NCBI GenBank assembly: GCA_903873585.1
Contig: CAIQOV010000011.1
Location: 1 to 51,601 of the forward strand
Direction: 5' to 3'
DNA: 51,601 nt
Source: an uncultured Rhodobacterales bacterium
GTDB taxonomy: Bacteria; Pseudomonadota; Alphaproteobacteria; Rhodobacterales; Rhodobacteraceae
How positions within the stretch are numbered: the stretch's first letter is position 1; each line of letters begins with the position of its first letter. Under the pieces are notes generated by a model. The model saw only the letters and a program-made list of their open reading frames with translations. It searched no databases and was not told the DNA's origin. The position numbers were made by a program, and so were the translations under genes. Shown piece after piece: positions 44,185 through 51,601 of this stretch.

Positions 44185-44886
44185 TTAGGTTCCGAAATAA
44201 GCGGCTGAAATCGCGTCGCGGCTGTGATCTTGGGGCGCACCCGCCAGCGACACCCGCCCCTCGACCAGACACAGGAATTGGTTGGCGGCACTTAGGGCGC
44301 GGGTCACGTCTTGTTCGACCAAGATCGCACTCATCCCCTGCCCCGTGATTTTGGGCAGTTGGGCGTAGATGTCTTTGATCACAATCGGCGCAAGGCCAAG
44401 GCTCAGTTCATCAAACAGCACGAGATCAGGGTTTGACATCAGCGCTCGCCCAATCGCCACCATCTGTTGTTGCCCGCCAGAAAGCGAGGTGGCGGGTTGA
44501 TGGCGTTTTTCTTGCAGAATGGGGAACAGGTCATACAGGCGTTGCAACCCCCAAGGGCCAGAGCGGCCGATTTGCCCGCCCAAGATCAGGTTTTCCTCGA
44601 CCGACAGCGATTTGAACAGGCGGCGGCCTTCGGGCACAAGGGCTATGCCAAGTGCTACAGTTTGCGCACCGCGCAGGCCCGTGATGTCACGGCCCCGCCA
44701 TGTGACACGGCCTGCCTTGGGCGATACCAAGCCGCAGATCGACTTGAGCAGCGTTGATTTGCCCGCCCCATTGGCCCCGATCAGTGCGAGCACCTTGCCC
44801 GGTTCCAAGGCCAGCGACACGCCGTGCAAGGCCTTGAAATCGCCGTAGAAGCTTTCGATGTTTTCCACCACCAACCCGTCAGACAT
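44185..44886 (-). CDS. branched-chain-type ABC transporter ATPase (LivF family)
   Basis: 233-residue ATPase. Walker A is GANGAGKST (about residue 38), signature LSGGQQQMVAIGRAL, Walker B LVLFDELSLGLAP, and the H-loop region ILVEQDVTRAL. The PEGRRLFKSLSVEENLILGG segment is typical for LivF. ATG 44886 overlaps the LivG-type stop by 8 bases. A frame extension to 44952 lies within that gene and is rejected. Confidence 0.93.
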   Translation of the reverse strand: MSDGLVVENIESFYGDFKALHGVSLALEPGKVLALIGANGAGKSTLLKSICGLVSPKAGRVTWRGRDITGLRGAQTVALGIALVPEGRRLFKSLSVEENLILGGQIGRSGPWGLQRLYDLFPILQEKRHQPATSLSGGQQQMVAIGRALMSNPDLVLFDELSLGLAPIVIKDIYAQLPKITGQGMSAILVEQDVTRALSAANQFLCLVEGRVSLAGAPQDHSRDAISAAYFGT

Positions 44887-45601
44887 GCTCTTCGGCCCCC
44901 ATATAAACCGACCGCACGTCTTTTGAGGCGAGAACCTCGGCCGGTGGCCCATCGGCGATTTTCACGCCAAAATCCACCACAACCAACCGCTGCGCGACCG
45001 ACAGCAGGGCGTGCACCACGTGTTCGATCCACACAATCGTCACCCCCGTGGCGTGCACTTCGCGCACAGCATCCAGCAGCGCTTGGCATTCGCGTTCGGT
45101 CAAGCCACCCGCGATTTCATCCAGCAGCAGCAGCGCAGGGTCGGTTGCCAAGGCCCGCGCCATCTCTAACCGTTTGCGCTCTAGCAGGGTCAGCGACCCC
45201 GCGCGGTCATTGGCGCGCTTGGCAAGGCCCGTCAGGCGCAACACCTCGGCCGCGCGGGCGTGGGGGGCTGTGGCATTGGGGCGGCCAAAGGTCGCACCGA
45301 CAAGGATATTTTCAAACACCGTCATCCCATTGAAAGGGTGCGGGATTTGAAAACTGCGCGAAATGCCCATGCGGCAGCGGGTTGACGCATCAAACCGCGT
45401 TACATCTTGGCCCGCAAACACCACGCGCCCTGCATTGGGCTGCACCGTGCCTGCGACCAAGTTGAACAGCGTCGTCTTGCCCGCGCCATTCGGCCCCAAA
45501 ATCCCCACGATCTCACCCTGCGCCACGCGAAGTGAGATATCGTCGGTGACTTTCAAAGCCCCATAGCTTTTAGACAGGTTTTCCAGCGATAACAGCGTCA
45601 T
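44879..45601 (-). CDS. branched-chain-type ABC transporter ATPase (LivG family)
   Basis: 240-residue ATPase. Walker A is GPNGAGKTTL, Walker B LLLLDEIAGGLTERE, and ISRSFQIPHPFNGMTVFENILVG is the usual LivG part. The signature reads LTLLERKRLEMARAL in place of LSGGQ or LSYGQ, a departure seen in some LivG-type subunits. It follows the binding-protein gene after a strong intercistronic hairpin. Confidence 0.93.
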   Translation of the reverse strand: MTLLSLENLSKSYGALKVTDDISLRVAQGEIVGILGPNGAGKTTLFNLVAGTVQPNAGRVVFAGQDVTRFDASTRCRMGISRSFQIPHPFNGMTVFENILVGATFGRPNATAPHARAAEVLRLTGLAKRANDRAGSLTLLERKRLEMARALATDPALLLLDEIAGGLTERECQALLDAVREVHATGVTIVWIEHVVHALLSVAQRLVVVDFGVKIADGPPAEVLASKDVRSVYMGAEEHV

Positions 45602-45618
45602 GCGCCACCCTTTGACAG

Positions 45619-45643
45619 GCTGGGGGCCAAGGCGGCCCCCAGC
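45619..45643 (-). terminator. intercistronic hairpin after the binding-protein gene
   Basis: Perfect 10-base stem GCTGGGGGCC / GGCCCCCAGC with a 5-base loop in the 49-base gap. No T-run. The position relative to the binding protein mirrors the rhaS-rhaT hairpin. Confidence 0.65.
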
Positions 45644-45650
45644 GCATTGA

Positions 45651-46922
45651 TCAGGCCAGCAGTTTCAATTCACCCGTCAGGGGCAATTGCGGGTTCTGCT
45701 TATTGTTGACGATCTTCAGTTCCAGCTTGCCATCGACCCGCTGCCACTGACCACCCGCCAAGGGCGTTTTGGTCACGTTCTTGACCGGACCATTGGCCCA
45801 GTTGATCGGCCCAACCATGGTGTTCAGGTTGGTGGCGGTGATCGCCTCCATGATCGAGGCTTTATCCGTCAAATCAGCGGCGCGTTTGATCACGTCTAGA
45901 CCCACCTCAAAGATCGCATGGCTAAAGCCCAGCGTCGATGTCCACGGCTTGCCGGTATCGGCCACATAGGCCGCGCCAAAGTCTTTGGCCGAAGCGCCGG
46001 TGAGCGAGGAGGAATAGGGGTAATCCGGTGTCCACCACACTTCGGTCGTCAAGCCATCGCCCCGATCGCCCAGCGCATCCACCGATGACGGGAACAGCAG
46101 CGCCTTGCCGATGGTCACAACCTTGGGCGCAAAGCCCTGTTGGGCGGCTTGGGCCCAGAAGGTCGCGAAATCGGGCGGGATCATCACGCCGGTCACAATC
46201 TCACAGCCCGCCGCTTTAAAGGCCGCAATCTGGCTGGTGAAATCGTTGTTCATCGGCTGGTAGCGGCCCGGATCGGTCAGCTCGTACCCAGCGGCGGCCA
46301 AGGGGCCGGGCAGGCCCAGTTTGGCATCACCCCAAGCGTTGCCATCCGCATCATTGGGGAACAGCCCGCCGACCTTTTTGGCCACACCAGAGGCATCCCA
46401 GATCGCGGTGAAGTTCGCGATGATATCCTCTAGCCCCCAGAAGAAGTGGTAGGTGTAGTTAAAGCCGACATCCGGCACACCGCCACGGCCAAAGAAATAG
46501 GGCTGCCACGGCGCGTTGGTCGAAATGCAGGGGATCTCGTTCAACTCGCACTGGTCGGCCACGGGGTTGGTCGTGTCGGGCGTGGCATGGGTCAGCATCA
46601 GGTTGATGCCTTCGTTCAAGATCAAATCCTGCGCCACTTCCGCTGCGCGGTTGGGGTTGGATTGGCTGTCTTTGGTGATGATTTCAATCTGCACCGGTTT
46701 GCCATTGTTGGTCATACCGGCCAGCGAGTCTTTCAGGCCAGCCAAAATCCAATCTTGTGCTTCGCCAAAGCCTGCCAAGGGGCCGGTGGTGGGGGCGACA
46801 AAGCCAATTTTGAACACGCCGTCCTGCGCCAAAGCGCGGTTGGCGCGCAAGATCGCGGGGGCGGCGATAAACCCCGTTGTGGCGGTGATGAACTTGCGCC
46901 GTGTGTAAGTGAAGTGAGCCAT
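45651..46922 (-). CDS. ABC transporter substrate-binding protein (LivK/Peripla_BP_6 type), TAT-exported
   Basis: 423-residue periplasmic binding protein. The N-terminus TRRKFITATTGFIAAPAILRANRALA is a twin-arginine signal (RRKFI) with cleavage likely after ALA. The mature chain starts FKIGFVAPTTGPLAGFGEAQ, the opening strand of type I receptors, and has LMLTHATPDTTNPVADQCE and WTPDYPYSSSLTGASAKDF. GGGAGGA lies before the ATG. The Liv class binds amino acids but also aromatic acids and amides, so the ligand is open. Confidence 0.92.
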   Translation of the reverse strand: MAHFTYTRRKFITATTGFIAAPAILRANRALAQDGVFKIGFVAPTTGPLAGFGEAQDWILAGLKDSLAGMTNNGKPVQIEIITKDSQSNPNRAAEVAQDLILNEGINLMLTHATPDTTNPVADQCELNEIPCISTNAPWQPYFFGRGGVPDVGFNYTYHFFWGLEDIIANFTAIWDASGVAKKVGGLFPNDADGNAWGDAKLGLPGPLAAAGYELTDPGRYQPMNNDFTSQIAAFKAAGCEIVTGVMIPPDFATFWAQAAQQGFAPKVVTIGKALLFPSSVDALGDRGDGLTTEVWWTPDYPYSSSLTGASAKDFGAAYVADTGKPWTSTLGFSHAIFEVGLDVIKRAADLTDKASIMEAITATNLNTMVGPINWANGPVKNVTKTPLAGGQWQRVDGKLELKIVNNKQNPQLPLTGELKLLA

Positions 46923-47060
46923 TCTTTCCTCCCAGAGTGATGGTTGCCCCGCCGGTCTTTTGCTTGGCCGTTGGGGATAGGGTTAAACTGTCGTCTCCTG
47001 CGCATGGGCGGGGCGTTGCCCGCTGCGTAGGGTCTTTGGGGTTGGGGGGGTGGTTTTCAT

Positions 47061-47984
47061 CTACCCCTCCAACAGCTTATCTAGGGCGAGCAGGTGGGAA
47101 ACCACCTTGGCGCGCAAGGTTTGTGCTTGATCGGGTGTCCAGTCATGAAACCCTTGGCCCGCTTTCATGCCCAAGCGCCCCTCTGCCACCATCTGCGCCA
47201 AAAGGGGCGATGGGCCGGGGCGGTGTTCTAGATCGGCCAGCACGGTGTTGTGGATGTCGAGCGTCAGATCGGTTCCCACCAGATCGGCGTTTTCCAGCGG
47301 CCCCAGCACCGCAAGCCTACGGCCAAAGCTGGCTTTGATCACGGCATCGACCGCCTTGGCATCGCAGATACCGCGTTCCACCAGCGAAACAGCCTCGCGC
47401 CACAGCGCGTGTTGCAGGCGGTTGCCGATGAAACCGGGCACATCCTTTTCGACCCGCACCGGGGTTTTGCCCGCCCCCGCCAACAGGTGCATCGCAGCCT
47501 CCATCGCGGCTTGCGATGTGTCCGCCGTGCGTATCACCTCAACCAGCGGAATAAGATGCGGCGGGTTCCACCAATGGGTGCCAAGCGCGCGGGACTTATC
47601 GGCCAAACCTTCCATGATCTGGGTGATCGGCATGACAGAGGTGTTGGAACACAAGATCGCCGTCGCAGGCGCTGCCGCTTCGATCTCGGCAAAGATCGCC
47701 TGTTTCAGGGCCATCTTTTCAGGGGCGGCTTCAAAGACAAAAGCAGCGTCTGTGACGGCGGCGGCGATACCGTCAGCGACAGTGATGCGGGCCAAGATTT
47801 GCGCGATGTCGCCCTCGGCCACGCCCATCAGCCGCAAACTGTCAGTGACACGCGCCATCAAACCGGCCCGCGCTTCGGCCACAGGGTCGGTCACGCAAAC
47901 CGCATGGCCTGCACGCGCCAAGGTCAGGGCAATGCCATGCCCCATCAACCCCGCCCCGATCACCGCGATGCGCACGTTTGTCAT
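47061..47984 (-). CDS. 3-hydroxyacyl-CoA dehydrogenase family protein (NAD-dependent)
   Basis: 307-residue Rossmann enzyme. The NAD motif GAGLMGHGIALTLARAG starts at residue 9. The catalytic part HWWNPPHLIPLVEVI holds the His of the HCDH family (HFFNPP type), preceded by the SNTSVMPITQI loop. The C-terminal domain has DVPGFIGNRLQHALWREAVSLVERGI. The single-domain, short form resembles L-carnitine or L-gulonate dehydrogenases as well as 3-hydroxybutyryl-CoA dehydrogenase, so it may act on a free beta-hydroxy acid. ATG 47984 follows the SDR stop by 1 base. Confidence 0.88.
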   Translation of the reverse strand: MTNVRIAVIGAGLMGHGIALTLARAGHAVCVTDPVAEARAGLMARVTDSLRLMGVAEGDIAQILARITVADGIAAAVTDAAFVFEAAPEKMALKQAIFAEIEAAAPATAILCSNTSVMPITQIMEGLADKSRALGTHWWNPPHLIPLVEVIRTADTSQAAMEAAMHLLAGAGKTPVRVEKDVPGFIGNRLQHALWREAVSLVERGICDAKAVDAVIKASFGRRLAVLGPLENADLVGTDLTLDIHNTVLADLEHRPGPSPLLAQMVAEGRLGMKAGQGFHDWTPDQAQTLRAKVVSHLLALDKLLEG

Positions 47985-47985
47985 C

Positions 47986-48780
47986 TCATCCCGCCGTATA
48001 GCCGCCATCGGCGTAAAGAATGTGGCCCGTGTAGAAATCTGACGCGCGTGAGGCTAAGAACAACAACGGCCCCGCCAGATCTTCCGGCTCGCCCAAGCGC
48101 CCCTTGGGCACCCGCGCCAAAAAGCCCGCACGCACGGCTTTGGCGTTGTCGGTATCGTCAAACATCCATGCGGTAAGCGGCGAGCGGAACACCGTCGGCG
48201 CAATTGCATTCACCGTGATCCCCGTCGGCCCCAATTCGCAGCCCAAGGCCTTGGTCATCCCGTCAACCGCCGCTTTGCTGGCGCAATAGGCGGTGTAGCC
48301 CGCTGGGTGGCCCAACAACCCCCGCGCCGAGGATACCAGCACGATTTTGCCGCCCCGCCCATGCGCCTTCATCTGCACAGTGGCGGCACGGGCCAAAAGC
48401 CAAGACTGGGTCACATTGGCATCCATCACGGCCAGAAAGGTTTCCGGTGCCATATCGTCAATCTTGGCAACCTTGTTCATGCCAGACGCGACAACCAAAA
48501 TGTCCAAACCGCCAAACGCCGCCACCGCCGCAGCCACCAAAGCGGTGCAAGCGGTTTCGGAATCGGGCCTTGTGTTCACCTCCACCACCTCGGCCCCGCC
48601 GGCGCGGCATTCGGCGGCGATGGCGGCAAGCTCGCTCGCCTTGCCAGCGGCCAGCACCAAGCGGCACCCCGCCCCCGCCAGAACCCGCGCAGCAACCGCC
48701 CCAAAGGCACCAGACGCGCCGGTGATCAGCGCCACTTTGCCTTTGACATCGAACATATCCAACGGGTTTGGAAGGCTCAT
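47986..48780 (-). CDS. short-chain dehydrogenase/reductase (SDR)
   Basis: 264-residue classical SDR. The dinucleotide motif is TGASGAFGAVAA (about residue 20). The usual NNAG is changed to VASGMNK. Catalytic residues are Ser in VLVSSARG and Tyr-x3-Lys in YTAYCASKAAVDGM; the C-terminus ends DGGYTAG. It probably oxidises or reduces a hydroxy group in the pathway. The ATG overlaps the cupin stop by 4 bases. Confidence 0.93.
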   Translation of the reverse strand: MSLPNPLDMFDVKGKVALITGASGAFGAVAARVLAGAGCRLVLAAGKASELAAIAAECRAGGAEVVEVNTRPDSETACTALVAAAVAAFGGLDILVVASGMNKVAKIDDMAPETFLAVMDANVTQSWLLARAATVQMKAHGRGGKIVLVSSARGLLGHPAGYTAYCASKAAVDGMTKALGCELGPTGITVNAIAPTVFRSPLTAWMFDDTDNAKAVRAGFLARVPKGRLGEPEDLAGPLLFLASRASDFYTGHILYADGGYTAG

Positions 48781-49127
48781 GCTGGCACCTTTGCAGGATA
48801 AGGGATCACGACCAGCATTTTGCAGACATGGTGCGACCGGTTGATAATTTCGCGCACTTCACCGGGGGCAATCGTGACAGAATCCATCGGCCCCAGCACG
48901 CTTTCCTGACCTGCGACGATCAGCGTCATCGAACCTTCCAGAACGACATAAACCTTCTCGAACGGGGTCGAATCCGGCCCTGCCCCGCCACCGGGTAAAA
49001 ACTGCGAAAAGCCCAGCCATTGGTTGGTTGGCCCGCCCGCCTCAAACCCCTGCAAGCGCAGCCCCACCACACCGCGATGGTTGGGGGCGTCGTAGGGGGT
49101 TGCGTCTTCAAAGCGTTTCACCAGCAT
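48777..49127 (-). CDS. small cupin-domain protein
   Basis: 116-residue single-domain cupin. Motif 1 is weak (GPDSTPFEKVYVVLEGSMTLIV, Glu present, His pair absent), and motif 2 reads GPMDSVTIAPGEVREIINRSHH. The strand pattern and length fit a jelly-roll cupin, either an isomerase-like enzyme or a binding protein. AAAGG lies upstream. Its stop overlaps the SDR start, so the two are coupled. Confidence 0.85.
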   Translation of the reverse strand: MLVKRFEDATPYDAPNHRGVVGLRLQGFEAGGPTNQWLGFSQFLPGGGAGPDSTPFEKVYVVLEGSMTLIVAGQESVLGPMDSVTIAPGEVREIINRSHHVCKMLVVIPYPAKVPA

Positions 49128-49174
49128 GGGTCTTGGCCTTTCCAGTTCATCTTGGTCTAACGACTTCGGGGTGT

Positions 49175-49194
49175 GCGGGGGCCTAGACCCCCGC
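49175..49194 (-). terminator. short hairpin between the cyclase and cupin genes
   Basis: GCGGGGG / CCCCCGC stem with loop CCTAGA in the 75-base gap; no T-run. Probably an mRNA-processing or stabilising element inside the operon. Confidence 0.4.
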
Positions 49195-49202
49195 TTGAAA
49201 GT

Positions 49203-50039
49203 TTAAAACGCCTCGCCTGCTTCGATCCGGTAGCCTTGGCTTTTGTCGATCATCGCCACCAAGCGGATGATACACCCATCGCCGCGATCCCAGTTCCACG
49301 GGAAGAAGGCAAAGGTGCAGCGTTTGCCCGTCACCGCATCCAAATCACCGCCGACGTTTTCGATGCCCAAGATGCCCGCCTTGAACAGGATTTGGTGGAC
49401 AGGCTCCCAATCGGGGAAGTCTTCGGCCCAATCGCGCCCACCGGACCATTCGAAATACTCTTTCTTCAGATGCGGCAGCAGCGGGCCGTTGCGTTGCGGG
49501 CCGATGGCCGTGGCCAAGGGATGGTCATTGGCTTGGGTGTCATGGCCGACAACCTTAACCCCTTTCTTAACCATCCATTCGCCAGCCGAGGGCACAAAGC
49601 CCGGGCAATAGGCAAAGTAATCGCCGTCTTCATATTGCTTGTGCCAGCCTGTGTTGATGATGAGCACATCACCGGGGCGGATGGCGTGGCCGCAGGCTTT
49701 TTCCAGATCCTCGCCGGTAATCGGCTCCCACTTCTTCTTGGGCAAACTGACCACAATCCCCGTGCCAAAGAAATGCGGCAGGGGCACTTCGTTGATAAAG
49801 GGGGTGCCTTGCACCACATGGGCGGGGGCGTCGATATGGGTGGTGGCGTGCATCGTAGTGGTGATGCGCTGGCTTAGAACGCCGGATTTCGCCATGTAAT
49901 GGATGCGTTCGATCTGCACATCCTGAAAATACGGCCAGTTGGGGTGCTGAAACCCGAAACGGTGCGAGAGGTTGTAAAACTCTAGCCCCATCGTGTTGTC
50001 CAAATTGCCTTGGAATTCGATGCCGCGCACAGTGACCAT
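49203..50039 (-). CDS. cyclase family metal-dependent hydrolase
   Basis: 278-residue enzyme of the cyclase/kynurenine formamidase (PF04199) family. The metal motif HATTHIDAPAHV (about residue 63; family HxGTHxDxPxH) has Thr for Gly. Other parts are LIINTGWHKQY, the WMVKKGVKVVGHDTQANDHPLATAIGP segment and the C-terminal GIENVGGDLDAVTGKRCTFAFFPWNW. Members open amides, esters or lactam-like rings. GGAGG lies 7 bases before the ATG. It is the first gene of the minus-strand operon, divergent from IclR. Confidence 0.92.
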   Translation of the reverse strand: MVTVRGIEFQGNLDNTMGLEFYNLSHRFGFQHPNWPYFQDVQIERIHYMAKSGVLSQRITTTMHATTHIDAPAHVVQGTPFINEVPLPHFFGTGIVVSLPKKKWEPITGEDLEKACGHAIRPGDVLIINTGWHKQYEDGDYFAYCPGFVPSAGEWMVKKGVKVVGHDTQANDHPLATAIGPQRNGPLLPHLKKEYFEWSGGRDWAEDFPDWEPVHQILFKAGILGIENVGGDLDAVTGKRCTFAFFPWNWDRGDGCIIRLVAMIDKSQGYRIEAGEAF

Positions 50040-50136
50040 TCTTAAACCTCCCCGATCATTGGCTGGCCTTGGCCAAGCCTTAAAGCTTGCGCCCTGCCTC
50101 CCGCAGGGTGCCGTCTTGCATGACGATACATATGCA

Positions 50137-50147
50137 CCGCATTGTGG
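50137..50147. promoter_or_regulatory. IclR operator copy 1
   Basis: CCGCATTGTGG, a palindrome with one mismatch, between the divergent hydrolase and iclR genes. It is 10 of 11 identical to copy 2. Confidence 0.5.
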
Positions 50148-50179
50148 TCAAATGATTCCCGCGCTATGACGGGGCTGTA

Positions 50180-50190
50180 CCGCATTGCGG
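50180..50190. promoter_or_regulatory. IclR operator copy 2
   Basis: CCGCATTGCGG, a perfect palindrome about one centre base. Centres of the two copies are 43 bases apart, about four helical turns, so dimers could bind on the same face. Confidence 0.5.
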
Positions 50191-50227
50191 GCTGGAATCG
50201 ACGCGCAGGGTCTGGCATAGGGCGGCC

Positions 50228-50971
50228 ATGAAGGATGATGTGAAACCCAAAGACGGCATTCAGGTGATCGCACGCGCCGCCGCCGTGCTGCGCGCGTTGA
50301 AAGATTGCCAGACGGGGCTGAGCCTTGGGCAAATCGCCGACAGGGTCGCCCTGCCCCGTTCGACCGTGCAGCGCATTGTTGCGGCCTTGATCGACGAACG
50401 CCTGCTTGTCGCCACCCGTGCCGCTGGCGTGCGTTTGGGGCCTGAGCTGCAAGCCTTGGCCGAAGCCGCGCGCACCAACACCGTGGATTTGTGCCGTCCG
50501 CATCTGGCCGCCCTGATGGCCGCCACGGGCGAGACGGTTGATCTGTCGGCCCTGCGCGGTGGTCAGATGGTGTTCTTGGATCAGGTGCAAGGCAGCCACC
50601 GCCTGCGGGCAGTTTCGTCTGTCGGAGAGCATTTCCCCCTGACCACCACCGCCAATGGCCGCGCTGCTTTGTCGATCTTGCCCGAGCAGGATGCCATCGA
50701 CCTTGCCGCAGCCGAATGGGGCCAAGGGCTTGGCAACTTGCCCGTGCTGCAAGCCCGCCTCGCCTTGGCGCGCAAACTGGGCTTTGCCGAGGATAACGAC
50801 GACCATACCGAGGGTATTTCCGCCATAGGCATCGCCTTTCGCGACTTTAGCGGCGAGGTGTTTGCCATATCCCTGCCCATCCCGACCTCGCGCTTTGCCG
50901 AGCGGCGTGCGCTGGTCACCTCCGCCCTTTTGGCGGTCAAGGCCGATCTGGAGGGGACGCTGGCAGGCTAA
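50228..50971 (+). CDS. IclR family transcriptional regulator
   Basis: 247-residue regulator. The N-terminal winged helix has AAAVLRALKDCQTGLSLGQIADRVALPRSTVQRIVAALIDERLL (residues 18-60). The C-terminal IclR effector domain (about 75-245) has GETVDLSALRGGQMVFLDQVQGSHRLRAVSSVGEHFPL and the family end GISAIGIAFRDFSGEVFAISLPIPTSRF. It is divergent from the hydrolase operon with two palindromes between, so it likely controls that operon and itself. It is tail to tail with the second BKACE, 2 bases apart. Confidence 0.93.
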   Translation: MKDDVKPKDGIQVIARAAAVLRALKDCQTGLSLGQIADRVALPRSTVQRIVAALIDERLLVATRAAGVRLGPELQALAEAARTNTVDLCRPHLAALMAATGETVDLSALRGGQMVFLDQVQGSHRLRAVSSVGEHFPLTTTANGRAALSILPEQDAIDLAAAEWGQGLGNLPVLQARLALARKLGFAEDNDDHTEGISAIGIAFRDFSGEVFAISLPIPTSRFAERRALVTSALLAVKADLEGTLAG

Positions 50972-50973
50972 TG

Positions 50974-51601
50974 TCATGCCAGCCCCAGCATTGCGCGGGC
51001 CTGTGCCCAAGTGGCGACAGGGCGTTGGTATTTCTCGCACAAATCCGCAGCACGCCTCACAAGCGCAGCGTTTGACGGCGCCAAGCGGTCGCGGTCTAGG
51101 CGGACGTTATCCTCCATCCCGGTGCGGGTATGGCCCCCCTTGGCGATGGCCCATTCGTTGATGGTTAGTTGCGCGGGGCCAATGCCTGCCGCGCACCATA
51201 GGGCCGTGGGGGCAAGGCGGTTTAGGGTTTCGATGTAAAAGTCAAAGATCCGCTCATCCGCGGGCATGGCGTTTTTGACACCCATGACGAACTGTACATA
51301 AAGCGGGTTCGACAAGCGCCCATCGCGCGCCATCGTGGCGGCTTGCACGATATGCGACAGGTCGAAGCATTCGATTTCGGGCTTCACATTGTATTTCAGC
51401 ATTTCCGACGCCAGCCAATCGACCAGATCGGGTGGGTTTTCGTAAACGCGAGTGGGAAAGTTGTTTGACCCCACCGACAGGCTGGCCATATCGGGGCGCA
51501 GGGGCAGCATCCCACCCCGCGCCGCGCCAGCGCCTGACCGCCCGCCCGTGGACAGTTGAATGATCATACCGGGGCAATGGGTCTTTAACCCCTCAACCAA
51601 G
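50974..51601 (-). CDS. beta-keto acid cleavage enzyme (BKACE) family, second copy, N-terminus outside window
   Basis: 209 codons of the C-terminal part; the gene runs off the right edge. It shows IIQLSTGGRSG, ASLSVGSNNFP, NPLYVQFVMGVKNAMPADERIFDFYI, GIGPAQLTINEWAIAKGGHTRTGMEDNVRL and the end VATWAQARAMLGLA, matching the family core with the Met-Glu-Asp catalytic region. It differs strongly from the copy at 41383 (QLSTGG for NISTGG, GIGPAQL for GAGGAQM, no FEHECYDVG segment), so it should use a different substrate class. It is convergent with iclR. Confidence 0.9.
   Translation of the reverse strand, partial: LVEGLKTHCPGMIIQLSTGGRSGAGAARGGMLPLRPDMASLSVGSNNFPTRVYENPPDLVDWLASEMLKYNVKPEIECFDLSHIVQAATMARDGRLSNPLYVQFVMGVKNAMPADERIFDFYIETLNRLAPTALWCAAGIGPAQLTINEWAIAKGGHTRTGMEDNVRLDRDRLAPSNAALVRRAADLCEKYQRPVATWAQARAMLGLA

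Noticed and set aside
46923-47060. Separate promoter and terminator between the dehydrogenase and the binding-protein gene
   Set aside because: Only a weak GCGGG/CCCGC stem is visible and no convincing -35/-10 pair, so I could not call either.
41383-51601. Carnitine degradation island
   Set aside because: BKACE and an HCDH-like enzyme fit, but the Liv-type importer, the cyclase hydrolase and the second BKACE do not, and no thioesterase is present.

Overview
The window reads as a GC-rich alphaproteobacterial chromosome, most likely of the order Rhodobacterales (Rhodobacteraceae). Pointers are the aspartokinase and ptsP genes close together, a SAM-II riboswitch in front of metZ, folE2 as the GTP cyclohydrolase gene present, the rhizobial-type rhamnose locus (RhaRSTPQU, RhaDI, RhaK), a TAT-exported Liv-type binding protein, and short intergenic hairpin repeats containing GTGGGATATTTG. 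I cannot name a genus. I see no phage, integrase, insertion sequence or CRISPR array.

Layout. 1-2191: a cut UvrD/PcrA helicase, a ProC-like reductase and a MarR regulator, all on the minus strand. 2309-7475: a divergent 14-segment MFS exporter and a full-length pyruvate carboxylase. 7541-9560: a small secreted EF-hand protein and two identical tRNA-Gly(GCC) genes that flank a divergent TetR / DUF2306 pair. 9665-20229: the L-rhamnose locus, with kinase, mutarotase, ABC importer, DeoR regulator, bifunctional aldolase/dehydrogenase and isomerase. 20329-24400: a tightly overlapped operon of a DUF4037 protein, a URO-D-like protein and a cytoplasmic GH78 alpha-L-rhamnosidase. 24459-31223: a minus-strand housekeeping run (xseA, ftsY, a DMT transporter, yciB/ispZ, metZ with its riboswitch, folE2). 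31288-39989: purD, lysC, a secreted CHRD protein with a small membrane protein, ptsP and malate synthase G. 40065-41222: RNase D.

41383-51601 holds a catabolic island with no obvious known substrate. Ten genes on one strand encode a cyclase-family hydrolase, a cupin, an SDR, a 3-hydroxyacyl-CoA-dehydrogenase-type enzyme, a complete branched-chain-type ABC importer and a beta-keto-acid cleavage enzyme (BKACE). A divergent IclR regulator follows, then a second, divergent BKACE that runs off the window.

How the genes work together. In the rhamnose locus, RhaSTPQ import the sugar, RhaU interconverts its anomers, RhaI makes rhamnulose, RhaK phosphorylates it, and RhaD cleaves the phosphate ester and oxidises lactaldehyde. 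The adjacent GH78 enzyme could feed the pathway from imported rhamnosides. In the 41-51 kb island the likely logic is import, ring or ester opening, oxidation of a beta-hydroxy acid to a beta-keto acid, and cleavage with acetyl-CoA by BKACE; this is inference from families. Regulatory DNA is unusually readable here: paired palindromic operators lie in front of the TetR and IclR genes, mirror-image promoters with the operator inside the spacer lie between rhaR and rhaD, and three genes (marR, rhaR, rhaD) look leaderless. No stretch without a gene exceeds about 310 bases.
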